Numbered from the stretch's first letter, positions 16,619 to 25,940 are shown. The stretch: 60,128 nt of DNA from Streptomyces sp. CBMA291 (GCF_014596525.1 NZ_MSJP01000025.1:1-60128), one strand, 5' to 3'. The notes: generated from the letters alone by a model not told the origin. Translations and numbers: made by a program.

Positions 16619-19543
16619 TCAGGGACGCGTCGCGCGCTCCAGGGCCAGCAGCACCGACGCGTACGTACGGCCCGTCGCCCGGTCCATCCCGATCTCGCAC
16701 ATCCGGTTGGCCGAAAGATGCGCGTCGAACGGACGGGCCGTCACCTCCGCCGCCTCCCGTGCCGTCGCCGAGGCCGTCAACTCCGGATGCAGCATCCCCC
16801 GGTCGCCCGCGAAGGCGCAGCACCCCGCGTCCAGCGGCACGACGACCTCCTCCGCACAGGCACCGGCCAGCTCCGTCAACCGGTCCTCGTCGCCGAGATG
16901 CCGCATCGAGCAGGTGGGGTGGACCACGGCGGACCCCACCTTCCGCCGCACGTCGAGCCGGGGCAGCAGCTCGTCCGCCGCCCACACCAGCGAGTCCACC
17001 ACGGTCAGTTCGGCGTGCAGCTCCCGGTTGTCGTCCGTCAGGAAGGGCACCACCTCGTGCGCGATGCCGAGGGTGCACGAGGAGGCGTCCACCACCAGCG
17101 GCAGCCGCCCGCCGGCCGTCCACCCCCAGGCCGCCTCCACGATCCGGTTGGCCATCACCTCGTTGCCCCGCGCGTACCCCTTGGAGTGCCAGATCGTCGC
17201 GCAGCACGTACCGGACACGTCCTCCGGGATCCACACCGGCTTCCCCGCCCGCGCCGACACCGCGACCACGGCCTCCGGCAGCGACGGTCCTTCCATCCCC
17301 GTCGGATTGCCGAAGATCCGGTTCACACAGGCCGGGTAGTAGACGGCGGCGGCCGCGGGCCGGTGGGTGCGCGGCAGCCGCCGGGCCGCCGCGGCGGGGA
17401 TCTCCGGCAGCCACTCCGGTACGAGATCGGGCCGGACCGCCCGGCGGGCCAGCCCCGTCACCCGCTCAAGGACCCGGTCGCCGATCCGGCCGGCCGCGCC
17501 CACCGCGAGCCGGGCCGAGGCCTCCACCGCCCGGAACCTCTTGGCCGCCAGGGCGGCGATCCGCTCCTCGCGGGGCGAGTGCCGCTCGTGCCGGAACTCC
17601 TTCATCAGCGCCCCCGTGTCGATGCCGACCGGGCAGGCCAGCTTGCAGGTGGAGTCGCCCGCGCAGGTGTCGACCGCGTCGTAGCCGTACGCCTCAAGGA
17701 GCCGGGCCTCGACGGGGGAGCCGTCGGCCTGCCGCATCACCTCCCGGCGCAGCACGATCCGCTGGCGCGGAGTGGTCGTCAGATCGTGGCTGGGACAGGT
17801 CGGCTCGCAGAAGCCGCACTCGATGCAGGGGTCGGCGATCCGCTCCACCGTGGGGATGGTCTTGAGACCGCGCAGATGGGCCTGCGGATCGCGGTCCAGG
17901 ACGATCCTCGGCGCCAGCACCCCGTCGGGGTCGATGGCCGCCTTGGTCCGCCACATCAGCTCGGTCGCCTTCGGGCCCCACTCCAGCTCCAGGAAGGGCG
18001 CGATGTTCCGCCCGGTGGCGTGCTCCGCCTTCAGGGAGCCGTCGAAGCGCTCCACGGTCAGCTTGCAGAAGGCGTCCATGAAGGCCGCGTACCGCTCGAC
18101 GTCGGCCGGGGCCGCCGCGTCGAAGGCGAGCAGGAAATGCAGGTTGCCATGGGCCGCGTGCCCCGCCACGGCCGCGTCGAAACCATGCCGGGACTGGAGG
18201 TCGAGCAGCGCCTCGCAGGCCTCGGCGAGCCGCTCCGGCGGCACCGCGAAGTCCTCGGTGATCAGGGTCGTACCGGAGGGGCGGGAACCGCCGACCGCCG
18301 TCACGAAGGCCTTGCGGGCCTTCCAGTAGCCGGAGATCCGCCCCGGGTCGCGGATGAACGCGTTCTCCACCGAGGGCACCGGGGCCACCAGGTCCAGCCG
18401 CCCGAGCAGCCCCTGCGCCGTCCGCTCGTACGCCTCCCGGCCCGCCGCGTCCGACGCCCGGAACTCCACCAGGAGCGCGGCCGTCTCCCGGGGCAGCTCC
18501 GCCCAGTCGGCGGGGACGCCCGGCACGCTCACCGAAGCCCGCAGGGTGTTGCCGTCCATCAGCTCCACGGCCCGCGCCCCGGCCTCGTTGAACAGGGGCA
18601 CGGCAGCGGCGGCGGCGGGCAGCGAGGGGAAGAAGAGCAGCGCCGCCGTCACCTCGCGGTCCAGCGGCAGGGTGTCGAAGACGACCTCGGAGATGAACCC
18701 GAAGGTCCCCTGGGAGCCCACCATGAGACCGCGCAGGATGCCGACCGGGGTGTCGGCGTCGAGGAAGGCGTCGAGCCGGTAGCCGTTGGTGTTCTTGAGG
18801 GCGTACTTGGCCCGGATGCGGGCGGTCAGCCCGGCGTCCGCCTCGATCTCCGCCTTCAGCGCGAGCAGCTCCGCGCAGAGCCTCGGCTCGGCGTGCGCCA
18901 GCTCCTCGTCGGCGTCGGGTTCGGCGGTGTCCACCACCGTCCCCGAGGGCAGCACGAAGGTGAGCGAGGCGACGGTCCGATACGAGTTCCGGGTCGTCCC
19001 GGCGGTCATGCCGGAGGCGTTGTTGGCGACGACCCCGCCGATCGTGCAGGCGATGGCACTGGCCGGATCGGGACCGAGGACCCGGCCGTGCGGGGCGAGC
19101 GCCGCGTTGGCCCGGAAGACCGTGGTGCCGGGGCGGATCCGGGCCCGCGCCCCGGCGTCCAGGACCTCGACGCCCGCCCAGTGGCGCCGCACGTCGACGA
19201 GGATGTCCTCACCCTGCGCCTGCCCGTTGAGGCTGGTCCCGGCGGCCCGGAAGACGACCTCACGGCCCTTGCCGTGCGCGTAGGACAGGACCGTGGAGAT
19301 GTCGTCGATGTCCTCGGCGACCACGACGACCTGCGGGACGAAACGGTACGGGCTGGCGTCCGAGGCGTAGCGGACCAGATCGGAGATCCCCGACAGGACC
19401 TTCTCCGCGCCGAGCAGCTCGGTCAGCTCCTCCCGCAGCCCCCTCGGCGTGCCCCGCGCGTGCAGCTCCGGCACGCGGTCCGGGGCCGGGCTCCGCTTCG
19501 TACCGGGGCGGAGGGCGCCCGGGTCGGGCTCAAGCAGCGGCAT
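16619..19543 (-). CDS. FAD-binding and 4Fe-4S oxidoreductase (D-lactate dehydrogenase type)
   Basis: This 974-residue fusion has an N-terminal FAD-binding (VAO/PCMH) domain (YASDASPYRFVPQVVV, FRAAGTSLNGQ, about residues 55-240), a FAD-oxidase C-terminal domain ending near residue 540, two ferredoxin cysteine clusters (CIECGFCEPTCP near 575 and CAGDSTCKLACP near 630), and CCG-type heterodisulfide-reductase-like motifs toward the C-terminus (CCATIWHSKGY, CCAFAGDRGMLHPEL). Such proteins oxidise D-lactate or another 2-hydroxy acid and pass electrons to the respiratory chain or a carrier. The ATG at 19543 begins MPLLEPDPGALRPG. A MarR-type gene lies 73 bases upstream on the same strand. Confidence 0.9.
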   Translation of the reverse strand: MPLLEPDPGALRPGTKRSPAPDRVPELHARGTPRGLREELTELLGAEKVLSGISDLVRYASDASPYRFVPQVVVVAEDIDDISTVLSYAHGKGREVVFRAAGTSLNGQAQGEDILVDVRRHWAGVEVLDAGARARIRPGTTVFRANAALAPHGRVLGPDPASAIACTIGGVVANNASGMTAGTTRNSYRTVASLTFVLPSGTVVDTAEPDADEELAHAEPRLCAELLALKAEIEADAGLTARIRAKYALKNTNGYRLDAFLDADTPVGILRGLMVGSQGTFGFISEVVFDTLPLDREVTAALLFFPSLPAAAAAVPLFNEAGARAVELMDGNTLRASVSVPGVPADWAELPRETAALLVEFRASDAAGREAYERTAQGLLGRLDLVAPVPSVENAFIRDPGRISGYWKARKAFVTAVGGSRPSGTTLITEDFAVPPERLAEACEALLDLQSRHGFDAAVAGHAAHGNLHFLLAFDAAAPADVERYAAFMDAFCKLTVERFDGSLKAEHATGRNIAPFLELEWGPKATELMWRTKAAIDPDGVLAPRIVLDRDPQAHLRGLKTIPTVERIADPCIECGFCEPTCPSHDLTTTPRQRIVLRREVMRQADGSPVEARLLEAYGYDAVDTCAGDSTCKLACPVGIDTGALMKEFRHERHSPREERIAALAAKRFRAVEASARLAVGAAGRIGDRVLERVTGLARRAVRPDLVPEWLPEIPAAAARRLPRTHRPAAAAVYYPACVNRIFGNPTGMEGPSLPEAVVAVSARAGKPVWIPEDVSGTCCATIWHSKGYARGNEVMANRIVEAAWGWTAGGRLPLVVDASSCTLGIAHEVVPFLTDDNRELHAELTVVDSLVWAADELLPRLDVRRKVGSAVVHPTCSMRHLGDEDRLTELAGACAEEVVVPLDAGCCAFAGDRGMLHPELTASATAREAAEVTARPFDAHLSANRMCEIGMDRATGRTYASVLLALERATRP

Positions 19544-19616
19544 GTCACGGCTCCCCTTCGGCGCGTCCCCGGGCCCCGGAGGGCACCCTGCCCCGGGGCA
19601 GGACCCCGCCGGGGGG

Positions 19617-20096
19617 TCAGCAGCCGCCCTCCGGGCCCGGATCGACCAGGGCGGACAGCAGACCTCCGAGCACCTCGCGCTGTTCGACGGTCAATGGAGC
19701 AAGGATGTCCTCTGCGGCGGCCCGGCGCGCGCTGCGCAGCTCCCGCAGCGTGGCGCGCCCCTCGTCGGTCAGCTCGATCCGCACCACCCGGCGGTTGTCC
19801 GGATCGGGCGCCCTGCGCACCCGGCCGCCCGCCTCCAGGCCGTCGACGAGGCTGGTCACCGCGCGCGGGACCACTTCGAGGCGGGCCGCGAGGTCGGCCA
19901 TCCGGGGCGGCTCCCCGAAGGCGGCGACCATCCGGAGCAGCCGCGACTGGGCGGGGGTGATGCCGACCGGTTCGAGATGCCGCTTCTGGATGCGGTGCAG
20001 ACGCCGGGTGAGGCGCAGGAGCTGCTCGGCGAGGAGGCCGTCGGCGTCGGGTCCGCCCGGACGGCCGACCCCGGTCGGGACGGCGGAGATGCTCAT
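19617..20096 (-). CDS. MarR-family transcriptional regulator
   Basis: This 159-residue protein has the winged-helix MarR domain: ITPAQSRLLRMVAAFGEPPRMADLAARLEVVPRAVTSLVDGLEAGG, then the wing RAPDPDNRRVVRIELTDEGR. It is divergent from an ABC exporter, with a 7-base inverted repeat in the shared upstream region, so it probably represses the exporter and itself. It may also be co-transcribed with the downstream FAD/Fe-S gene. Confidence 0.92.
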   Translation of the reverse strand: MSISAVPTGVGRPGGPDADGLLAEQLLRLTRRLHRIQKRHLEPVGITPAQSRLLRMVAAFGEPPRMADLAARLEVVPRAVTSLVDGLEAGGRVRRAPDPDNRRVVRIELTDEGRATLRELRSARRAAAEDILAPLTVEQREVLGGLLSALVDPGPEGGC

Positions 20097-20120
20097 GCGG
20101 GAACAATATCAGGACGCCGT

Positions 20121-20145
20121 TCATTGTGAGCGTAGGTAACAATGA
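20121..20145. promoter_or_regulatory. Candidate MarR operator / exporter promoter region
   Basis: TCATTGT (20121-20127) and ACAATGA (20139-20145) form a perfect 7-base inverted repeat with 11 bases between. It overlaps a possible promoter for the exporter: TTGTGA at 20125-20130 and TATGCT at 20149-20154, 18 bases apart. Another ACAAT copy occurs at 20103-20107 near the MarR start. Confidence 0.55.
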
Positions 20146-20186
20146 GCTATGCTCTGATCGACTTCGCCGACCCTCCGAAGGAGCCC

Positions 20187-22067
20187 ATGCACCCCCACGA
20201 CCGGTCCGACTGGACGCCCCCGCCTCGCGAGCCCGGCCAGTCGAAGGAGCCCGCGCAGCTGCGGCGCATCCTGCGACTCTTCCGCCCCTACCGCGCGCGC
20301 CTCGCGCTCGTCGGCCTCCTGGTCGGCGCCGCCTCGCTCGTCTCGGTCGCCTCCCCGTTCCTGCTGAAGGAGATCCTGGACGTGGCGATCCCCGAGGGCC
20401 GCACCGGGCTGCTCAGCCTGCTCGCCCTCGGCATGATCGCCACCGCCGCCCTGACCGGCGTCTTCGGCGTGCTCCAGACGCTGATCTCCACCACCGTCGG
20501 CCAGCGCGTCATGCACGATCTGCGCACCGGGGTGTACGAGCAGCTCCAGCGGATGCCGCTGGCCTTCTTCACCCGCACCCGCACCGGCGAGGTCCAGTCC
20601 CGCATAGCCAACGACATCGGCGGGATGCAGGCCACCGTGACCTCCACGGCGACCTCCCTGGTCTCCAACCTCACCGCCGTGGTCGCGACCGTCGTCGCCA
20701 TGCTCGCCCTCGACTGGCGGCTCACCCTGGTCTCCCTGCTGCTGCTCCCGGTCTTCGTCTGGATCAGCCGCCGGGTGGGCCGCGAGCGCAAGCGGATCAC
20801 CACGCAGCGCCAGAAGCAGATGGCCGCCATGGCCGCCACCGTCACCGAGTCCCTCTCGGTCAGCGGCATCCTGCTCGGCCGCACCATGGGCCGCGCCGAC
20901 TCGCTGACCAGGTCCTTCGCCGAGGAGTCCGAGCGGCTCGTCGATCTGGAAGTGCGCTCCTCCATGGCCGGGCGGTGGCGGATGTCCACCATCGGCATCG
21001 TCATGGCCGCCATGCCCGCCCTGCTCTACTGGGCCGCGGGCATAGCCCTGGACCAGGGCGGCTCCGCGCTCTCGCTCGGCACGCTCGTCGCCTTCGTCTC
21101 GCTCCAGCAGGGCCTCTTCCGGCCGGCCGTCAGCCTGCTCTCCACCGGAGTGCAGATGCAGACCTCCCTCGCCCTCTTCCAGCGCATCTTCGAGTACCTC
21201 GACCTGCCCGTGGAGATCACCGAGCCCGCCGAGCCCGTCCGGCTCCCCGAGGTCCGGGGCGAGGTCGCCTTCGAGAAGGTCTCCTTCCGGTACGACCCCG
21301 AGGGCGCCGGCCGTCCGACCCTCGACGGCATCGACCTGACCGTCCCCGCCGGGGGCAGTCTGGCCGTCGTCGGCCCCACCGGCTCCGGCAAGTCGACCCT
21401 CAGCTACCTCGTGCCCCGGCTCTACGACGTCACCGAGGGGCGCGTCACGCTCGACGGGGTCGACGTGCGCGATCTCGGCTTCGACACGCTCGCCCGCGCG
21501 GTCGGCGTGGTCTCCCAGGAGACCTATCTCTTCCATGCCTCCGTCGCCGACAATCTGCGCTTCGCCAAGCCGGACGCCACCGACGAGGAGATCGAGGCAG
21601 CCGCCCGCGCCGCCCAGATACACGAGCACATCGCCTCCCTGCCCGAGGGGTACGAGACCCTGGTCGGCGAGCGCGGCTACCGCTTCTCGGGCGGGGAGAA
21701 ACAGCGCCTGGCCATCGCCCGCACGATCCTGCGCGACCCGCCGGTGCTGATCCTCGACGAGGCGACCAGTGCCCTCGACACCCGCACCGAGCACGCCGTA
21801 CAGCAGGCCATCGACGCCCTGTCCGCCGGGCGCACCACGATCACCATCGCCCACCGGCTCTCCACCGTCCGTGACGCCGACCAGATCGTCGTCCTGGAGG
21901 CGGGACGGATCGCCGAGCGCGGCACCCACGAGGAACTGCTGGCCCGGGACGGGCGGTACGCGTCCCTGGTCCGCAGGGATGTGCGGGGAGCCTTGGACGG
22001 AGCCCTGGACGCCATGGGATCAGGCGAACAAACGAACGTGGGAGCGGTTGTTCCCCAGAACGTGTGA
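20187..22067 (+). CDS. ABC exporter, fused membrane and ATP-binding domains
   Basis: This protein of about 626 residues has six hydrophobic helices in its first 330 residues (for example LALVGLLVGAASLVSVASPFLL) and a C-terminal ATPase domain with Walker A (GPTGSGKST), signature (FSGGEKQRLA), Walker B (VLILDEATSALD) and H-loop (IAHRLST). It works as a dimer that exports a hydrophobic compound, drug or lipid. I prefer the ATG at 20187, just after GAAGGAG, because the alternative ATG at 20142 lies inside the inverted repeat and the likely promoter. With the earlier start the product would be 641 residues. The divergent MarR gene is the likely regulator. Confidence 0.9.
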   Translation: MHPHDRSDWTPPPREPGQSKEPAQLRRILRLFRPYRARLALVGLLVGAASLVSVASPFLLKEILDVAIPEGRTGLLSLLALGMIATAALTGVFGVLQTLISTTVGQRVMHDLRTGVYEQLQRMPLAFFTRTRTGEVQSRIANDIGGMQATVTSTATSLVSNLTAVVATVVAMLALDWRLTLVSLLLLPVFVWISRRVGRERKRITTQRQKQMAAMAATVTESLSVSGILLGRTMGRADSLTRSFAEESERLVDLEVRSSMAGRWRMSTIGIVMAAMPALLYWAAGIALDQGGSALSLGTLVAFVSLQQGLFRPAVSLLSTGVQMQTSLALFQRIFEYLDLPVEITEPAEPVRLPEVRGEVAFEKVSFRYDPEGAGRPTLDGIDLTVPAGGSLAVVGPTGSGKSTLSYLVPRLYDVTEGRVTLDGVDVRDLGFDTLARAVGVVSQETYLFHASVADNLRFAKPDATDEEIEAAARAAQIHEHIASLPEGYETLVGERGYRFSGGEKQRLAIARTILRDPPVLILDEATSALDTRTEHAVQQAIDALSAGRTTITIAHRLSTVRDADQIVVLEAGRIAERGTHEELLARDGRYASLVRRDVRGALDGALDAMGSGEQTNVGAVVPQNV

Positions 22068-22189
22068 TCGTCGCGGGATTCATTGCTCCGCCCCGTCAGA
22101 ACATCAGAAGATTGCGTTGTGCGATCAACGGGATGCATACCGTTACCGCGCAGTCCCACTGATGTACCTGTACGAGGAGAAGTACGACC

Positions 22190-22249
22190 ATGAACGTCAT
22201 CACCAACCTGCTCGCCGGCGTCCTCCACTTCCTGGGATGGCTCGTCTGA
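22190..22249 (+). CDS. 19-residue hydrophobic peptide
   Basis: A short gene with a GAGGAG ribosome binding site 10 bases before the ATG encodes MNVITNLLAGVLHFLGWLV, a peptide that would form one amphipathic or membrane helix. A weak promoter (TTGCGT 22112-22117, CATACC 22136-22141) precedes it, and a strong GC-rich hairpin (22263-22303) follows, so it has its own transcription unit. I recall similar tiny HFxGWLV peptides in streptomycetes, but cannot give a function. Holin-like, toxin-like or membrane-associated regulatory roles are possible. Confidence 0.62.
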   Translation: MNVITNLLAGVLHFLGWLV

Positions 22250-22262
22250 CGATCGCAGTGCC

Positions 22263-22303
22263 CGGCGCCGTCGGCCCCCCGTCCCCGGGGACCGGCGGCG
22301 CCG
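22263..22303. terminator. Hairpin terminator after the 19-residue peptide gene
   Basis: CGGCGCCGTCGG (22263-22274) pairs with CCGGCGGCGCCG (22292-22303) at 11 of 12 positions, 13 bases after the peptide's TGA. The loop is C/G-rich (17 bases). Confidence 0.7.
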
Positions 22304-22354
22304 CCGCGTGCGCGGTTCCCGGGATTCCGCTTCCGTCCGGGTTAACGTGCGGCC

Positions 22355-23272
22355 ATGACGTACCGGCCGCCGTCACCGTATGCACCCTCCATCCGTCCCC
22401 GCCGCCCCCCGCTGCCCCGGGCACAGGAATCGCCCCTGTCGCCCCGGCCGCCCCACCGGCCCCGGCTCACCCGGCGCGGCAGGCTGGTGCTCCTCGTCGG
22501 GGCCGTCCTCACCGTGATCGTCGGCCTCGCCGTGCCGATGCTGCTGGCCCGGGACGAACCGGCCGTCGAAGAGCCCCGGACGCTGCTCGTCGCCGAGGGC
22601 CGACGGGCCGGGCAGGTCTATCAGGCCGTCGACCGGGCCCTCGGGGTACCGGAGGGGACCACCCGGAAGACCGCGACCGCCCCCGAAACCGGCCTCGCGT
22701 TGCCCCCGGCCGCCGGAGGCAACCCCGAGGGCTATCTCTTCCCCGCCACCTATCCGGTGGTCGACGCCACCACTCCGCAGGGGCTGCTGCGGTTCATGGT
22801 GGACACGGCGGCCAAGCGCTTCGGCGCCGAGCGGATCGTGGAGGGCGCGAAGGCCCACGGTCTGAGCGTCTACCAGGCCGTGATCGTCGCCAGCATCGTG
22901 CAGGCCGAGGCCGACAACCCCGAGGACATGGCGAAGGTCGCCCGGGTCGTCCACAACCGGCTCGACCGAGGCATGCCCCTCCAGATGGACTCGACGCTCA
23001 ACTACGCGCTCGGCCGCAGCACCATCGACACCACCCACCAGGACACCAGGACCCCCAGCCCGTACAACACCTACGCGCACAAGGGCCTGCCGCCGACGCC
23101 CATCGGCAACCCGGGCGATCAGGCGCTCGACGCGGTGATCCGTCCGGCGGACGGCGACTGGCTCTACTTCGTCACGGTGGCCCCCGGGGACACCCGCTTC
23201 ACCGCCGACTACGCCCGCCACCAGGCCAATGTGGCCGAGTTCAACGCCAACCGGGGCGCGGAGAAAGGCTGA
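22355..23272 (+). CDS. mltG: Endolytic transglycosylase, MltG/YceG type
   Basis: This 305-residue protein has a Pro/Arg-rich cytoplasmic N-terminus, one transmembrane helix (LVLLVGAVLTVIVGLAVPMLL, about residues 45-65) and an extracytoplasmic YceG domain with EGYLFPATYP and VIVASIVQAEADNPEDMAKVARVVHNRL. The Glu in VQAEA is the conserved catalytic acid position; the Glu two residues before it in the E. coli enzyme is Gln here. MltG cleaves nascent peptidoglycan and sets glycan length. The protein is short, so it may be a second paralogue rather than the main cell-division one. It is convergent with the oxidoreductase downstream, with only six bases between stops. Confidence 0.87.
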   Translation: MTYRPPSPYAPSIRPRRPPLPRAQESPLSPRPPHRPRLTRRGRLVLLVGAVLTVIVGLAVPMLLARDEPAVEEPRTLLVAEGRRAGQVYQAVDRALGVPEGTTRKTATAPETGLALPPAAGGNPEGYLFPATYPVVDATTPQGLLRFMVDTAAKRFGAERIVEGAKAHGLSVYQAVIVASIVQAEADNPEDMAKVARVVHNRLDRGMPLQMDSTLNYALGRSTIDTTHQDTRTPSPYNTYAHKGLPPTPIGNPGDQALDAVIRPADGDWLYFVTVAPGDTRFTADYARHQANVAEFNANRGAEKG

Positions 23273-23278
23273 ACCGGC

Positions 23279-24511
23279 TCACATCGCGGGGGCCACGTCC
23301 TCCCGGGCGAGGAGGCGGCGAATGTCGGAGACCGCCGCGCGCCCGGCCCGGTTGGCGCCGATCGTCGAGGCCGAAGGCCCGTAACCGACGAGATGGACGC
23401 GCTCGTCGGTGACCGCACGGGTCCCCTCGACCCGGATGCCGCCGCCCGGTTCGCGCAGCCGCAGCGGTGTCAGATGGTCGATCGCGGCCCGGAAGCCGGT
23501 GGCCCAGAGGATCACGTCCACGTCGAGCGTCCGCCCGTCGTCCCAGGCCACCCCGGTCGGGGTGATCCGGTCGAACATCGGCAGCCGGTCCAGGACACCC
23601 CGGGCGCGGGCCGCGCGGATCGCGTCGTTGAGCGGGAGCCCGGTGACCGAGACGACGCTCTGCGGCGGCAGCCCCCGCCGTACCCGCTCCTCCACCAGGG
23701 CGACCGCCGCACGGCCCTCGACCTCGCCGAAGAGGCCCTCGCGGAAGACGGGTTCGCGCCGGGTCGACCAGAAGGTCTCGGCGGCGACGTCCGCGATCTC
23801 CATCAGATGCTGGGTGCCCGAGGCCCCGCCGCCCACGACGAGCACCCGCTGCCCGGCGAACGCCGCCGGGCCCGGATACCCGGCCGTGTGCAGCTGACGC
23901 CCCCGGAAGGACTCCTGACCTGGGTAGCGGGGCCAGAACGGGCGGTCCCAGGTGCCGGTGGCGTTGATCAGGGCCCGGGTGGCGTACGTACCCTCGGAGG
24001 TCTCGACCCGCAGCCGCCCGCCCTCGCCCTCCCGGACGGCGGTGACGTCCACGGGGCGGTGGACCCGGAGACCGAAGGTCCGCTCGTAGCCGTCGAAGTA
24101 CCCCCCGATCACCTCCGACGACGGGCGGTCCGGGTCGGCGCCGGTCAGCTCCATCCCGGGCAGCGCGTGCATCCCGTGGACTTTGCCGTAGGTGAGCGAG
24201 GGCCAGCGGAACTGCCAGGCGCCGCCCGGCCGGGGGGAGTGGTCGAGGACGACGAAGTCCCGGTCCGGTTCCAGACCGCTCCGGGAGAGGTGGAAGGCGG
24301 CGGAGAGCCCCGCCTGACCCGCGCCCACGACGACCACGTCCACGTCCACGTCCACCAGCGTGCCCGGCTGCCCACTGTCCGCGCGCCCGCGATGGGTACG
24401 CCCGCCGAGCGTCCGCCCGATGTCCGTCCGTCCGTTTTCCGTCCGTCCGCTTTCCGGCAGCGCCGCGCCCGGCCCGACGGTCCCGACCTCTTCTGCCCCG
24501 AAAACGTTCAC
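23279..24511 (-). CDS. FAD-dependent oxidoreductase, flavin monooxygenase-like
   Basis: This 410-residue protein has a FAD-binding VVVVGAGQAGLSAAFHL motif (about residue 60), a second dinucleotide motif (RVLVVGGGASGTQHL, near residue 218) for NADPH, and the FMO-like ATGF (ILWATGFRAAI) near the C-terminus. It is most like bacterial monooxygenases of the CzcO/YpdA-like group that oxygenate or reduce small substrates. The GTG at 24511 gives an odd 50-residue N-terminus with GRT repeats (SGRTENGRTDIGRTLGGRT) and VDVDVDV; a later start near 24360 is possible. It lies downstream of ssuD on the same strand, separated by a GGCCCC repeat. Confidence 0.82.
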   Translation of the reverse strand: MNVFGAEEVGTVGPGAALPESGRTENGRTDIGRTLGGRTHRGRADSGQPGTLVDVDVDVVVVGAGQAGLSAAFHLSRSGLEPDRDFVVLDHSPRPGGAWQFRWPSLTYGKVHGMHALPGMELTGADPDRPSSEVIGGYFDGYERTFGLRVHRPVDVTAVREGEGGRLRVETSEGTYATRALINATGTWDRPFWPRYPGQESFRGRQLHTAGYPGPAAFAGQRVLVVGGGASGTQHLMEIADVAAETFWSTRREPVFREGLFGEVEGRAAVALVEERVRRGLPPQSVVSVTGLPLNDAIRAARARGVLDRLPMFDRITPTGVAWDDGRTLDVDVILWATGFRAAIDHLTPLRLREPGGGIRVEGTRAVTDERVHLVGYGPSASTIGANRAGRAAVSDIRRLLAREDVAPAM

Positions 24512-24580
24512 GGTTCTACCAACCGGGGCGGGGGTGCGGATCTTCCCGTACGTCCCCGCAGGTCCCGCCGCATGCTCCTC

Positions 24581-24614
24581 CCGGCCCCGGCCCCGGCCCC
24601 GGCCCCGGCCCCCC
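24581..24614. repeat. CCCCGG hexamer array
   Basis: About five consecutive CCCCGG hexamers followed by a C run lie in the 120-base spacer between the ssuD stop and the oxidoreductase start. It codes for nothing in the annotated frames. Confidence 0.85.
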
Positions 24615-24631
24615 GCCCGGTCCGCCAGGGC

Positions 24632-25801
24632 TCACCGACCCGGCGAAGGGACCCGCGCCGGTGCCGTCGTGGGGAGTGGGAGGAGCGGGGGGAGCAGTCC
24701 CCGGGCCGCCAGTTCCGGCCGGACGCCCTCGCCGAACCAGTACGCCTCCTCCAGATGCGGGTAGCCGGAGAGGACGAAGTGCTCCACGCCCAGGTCGTGG
24801 TACTCCTCGATCCGGTCGGCGACCTCGGCGTGACTGCCGACGAGCGCGGTGCCCGCCCCGCCCCTGACCAGGCCCACCCCCGCCCACAGGTTCGGGGCGA
24901 TCTCCAGGCGGTCGCGGGAGAGCGCCCCGCCCCGGTGCAGTGCCAGCATCCGCTGCTGTCCCACGGACTCGCTGCGGCCGAGGACGCGCTGCGCGTCGGC
25001 GACGGTCTCCTCGTCGAGCCCGTCGAGGAGCCGTCCTGCCGTCGCCCACGCCTCGCGCGCGGAGTCGCGCGAGAGCGTGTGCAGCCGGATGCCGAAGCGG
25101 ACCTCCCGTCCGCGCGCCTCCGCGAGCCCCCTGATCCAGTCGATCTTCTCCTTGACCTGCCACGGCGGTTCGCCCCAGGTCAGATAGACGTCCGCGTGCT
25201 CCGCCGCCACCGGTCCCGCCGCCGCAGAGGAACCACCGAAGAAGACCTCGGGCAGCGGGTCCGGCGGCAGCGCGGTCAGGCCGCCCTCGATCCGGTAGTG
25301 CTCACCCGCGAAGTCGAACGGGCGCCCGCCCCAGACTCCCCGCACCACGGAGAGGAACTCGGCGGTGCGCGCGTACCGCCGGTCGTGGTCCAGATGATCG
25401 CCGAACCGGCGTTGCTCGGCCGCGTCGCCGCCGGTCACCACGTTGAGCAGGAGCCGGCCCCGGGTGATCCGCTGGTACGTGGCCGCCATCTGGGCCGCGA
25501 GTACCGGGGAGAGCACCCCGGGCCGGAAGGCCACCAGGAACTTGAGCCGTTCGGTGTGCTGGGCGAGCGCGACCGTCGTCAGCCAGGCGTCCTCGCAGAA
25601 GGTGCCGGTCGGGGTGAGCACGGCCTCGAAGCCGAGCTGTTCGGCGGCTTTGGCGATCTGGACCAGATAGTCGACGTCCGGCGCCCGCACCCCGGGGACG
25701 GCATGGTCGCGGGTGATCCCGCCGTCCGCGTAGGCGTGCCGGTCGACCAGGGTCCGGCCGTCGCCGCCGGTGGGCAGGAACCAGTGCAGATGAACGCTCA
25801 T
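24632..25801 (-). CDS. ssuD: FMNH2-dependent alkanesulfonate monooxygenase
   Basis: This 389-residue luciferase-like (LLM) TIM-barrel protein matches SsuD in length and motifs: MSVHLHWFLPTGGDGR at the start, the TGTFCEDAWL segment with Cys69 (matching the active-site Cys region), LLLNVVTGGD, and GIRLHTLSRD with the conserved Arg and His. It cleaves C-S bonds of alkanesulfonates to release sulfite for sulfur assimilation. The start at ATG 25801 has GGAAAGG upstream and starts at the conserved residue; the frame stays open further up but into leader sequence. A sulfur-type leader peptide gene lies 140 bases upstream, implying control by cysteine or sulfur supply. The transporter genes ssuABC are not adjacent. 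Confidence 0.9.
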   Translation of the reverse strand: MSVHLHWFLPTGGDGRTLVDRHAYADGGITRDHAVPGVRAPDVDYLVQIAKAAEQLGFEAVLTPTGTFCEDAWLTTVALAQHTERLKFLVAFRPGVLSPVLAAQMAATYQRITRGRLLLNVVTGGDAAEQRRFGDHLDHDRRYARTAEFLSVVRGVWGGRPFDFAGEHYRIEGGLTALPPDPLPEVFFGGSSAAAGPVAAEHADVYLTWGEPPWQVKEKIDWIRGLAEARGREVRFGIRLHTLSRDSAREAWATAGRLLDGLDEETVADAQRVLGRSESVGQQRMLALHRGGALSRDRLEIAPNLWAGVGLVRGGAGTALVGSHAEVADRIEEYHDLGVEHFVLSGYPHLEEAYWFGEGVRPELAARGLLPPLLPLPTTAPARVPSPGR

Positions 25802-25940
25802 CGGGAGCCTTTCCATGGCCGCGCGCCGGGGTGGCCGACGGGCGGCGGGGTCCTGGGGGGAACGCGAGAGGGGCCCGCGCGAGGGTCCGGCGCACGGCGC
25901 GGACACGTGCGGCGGGGGAGCGAGGGAGCGTGAAGAGGCG

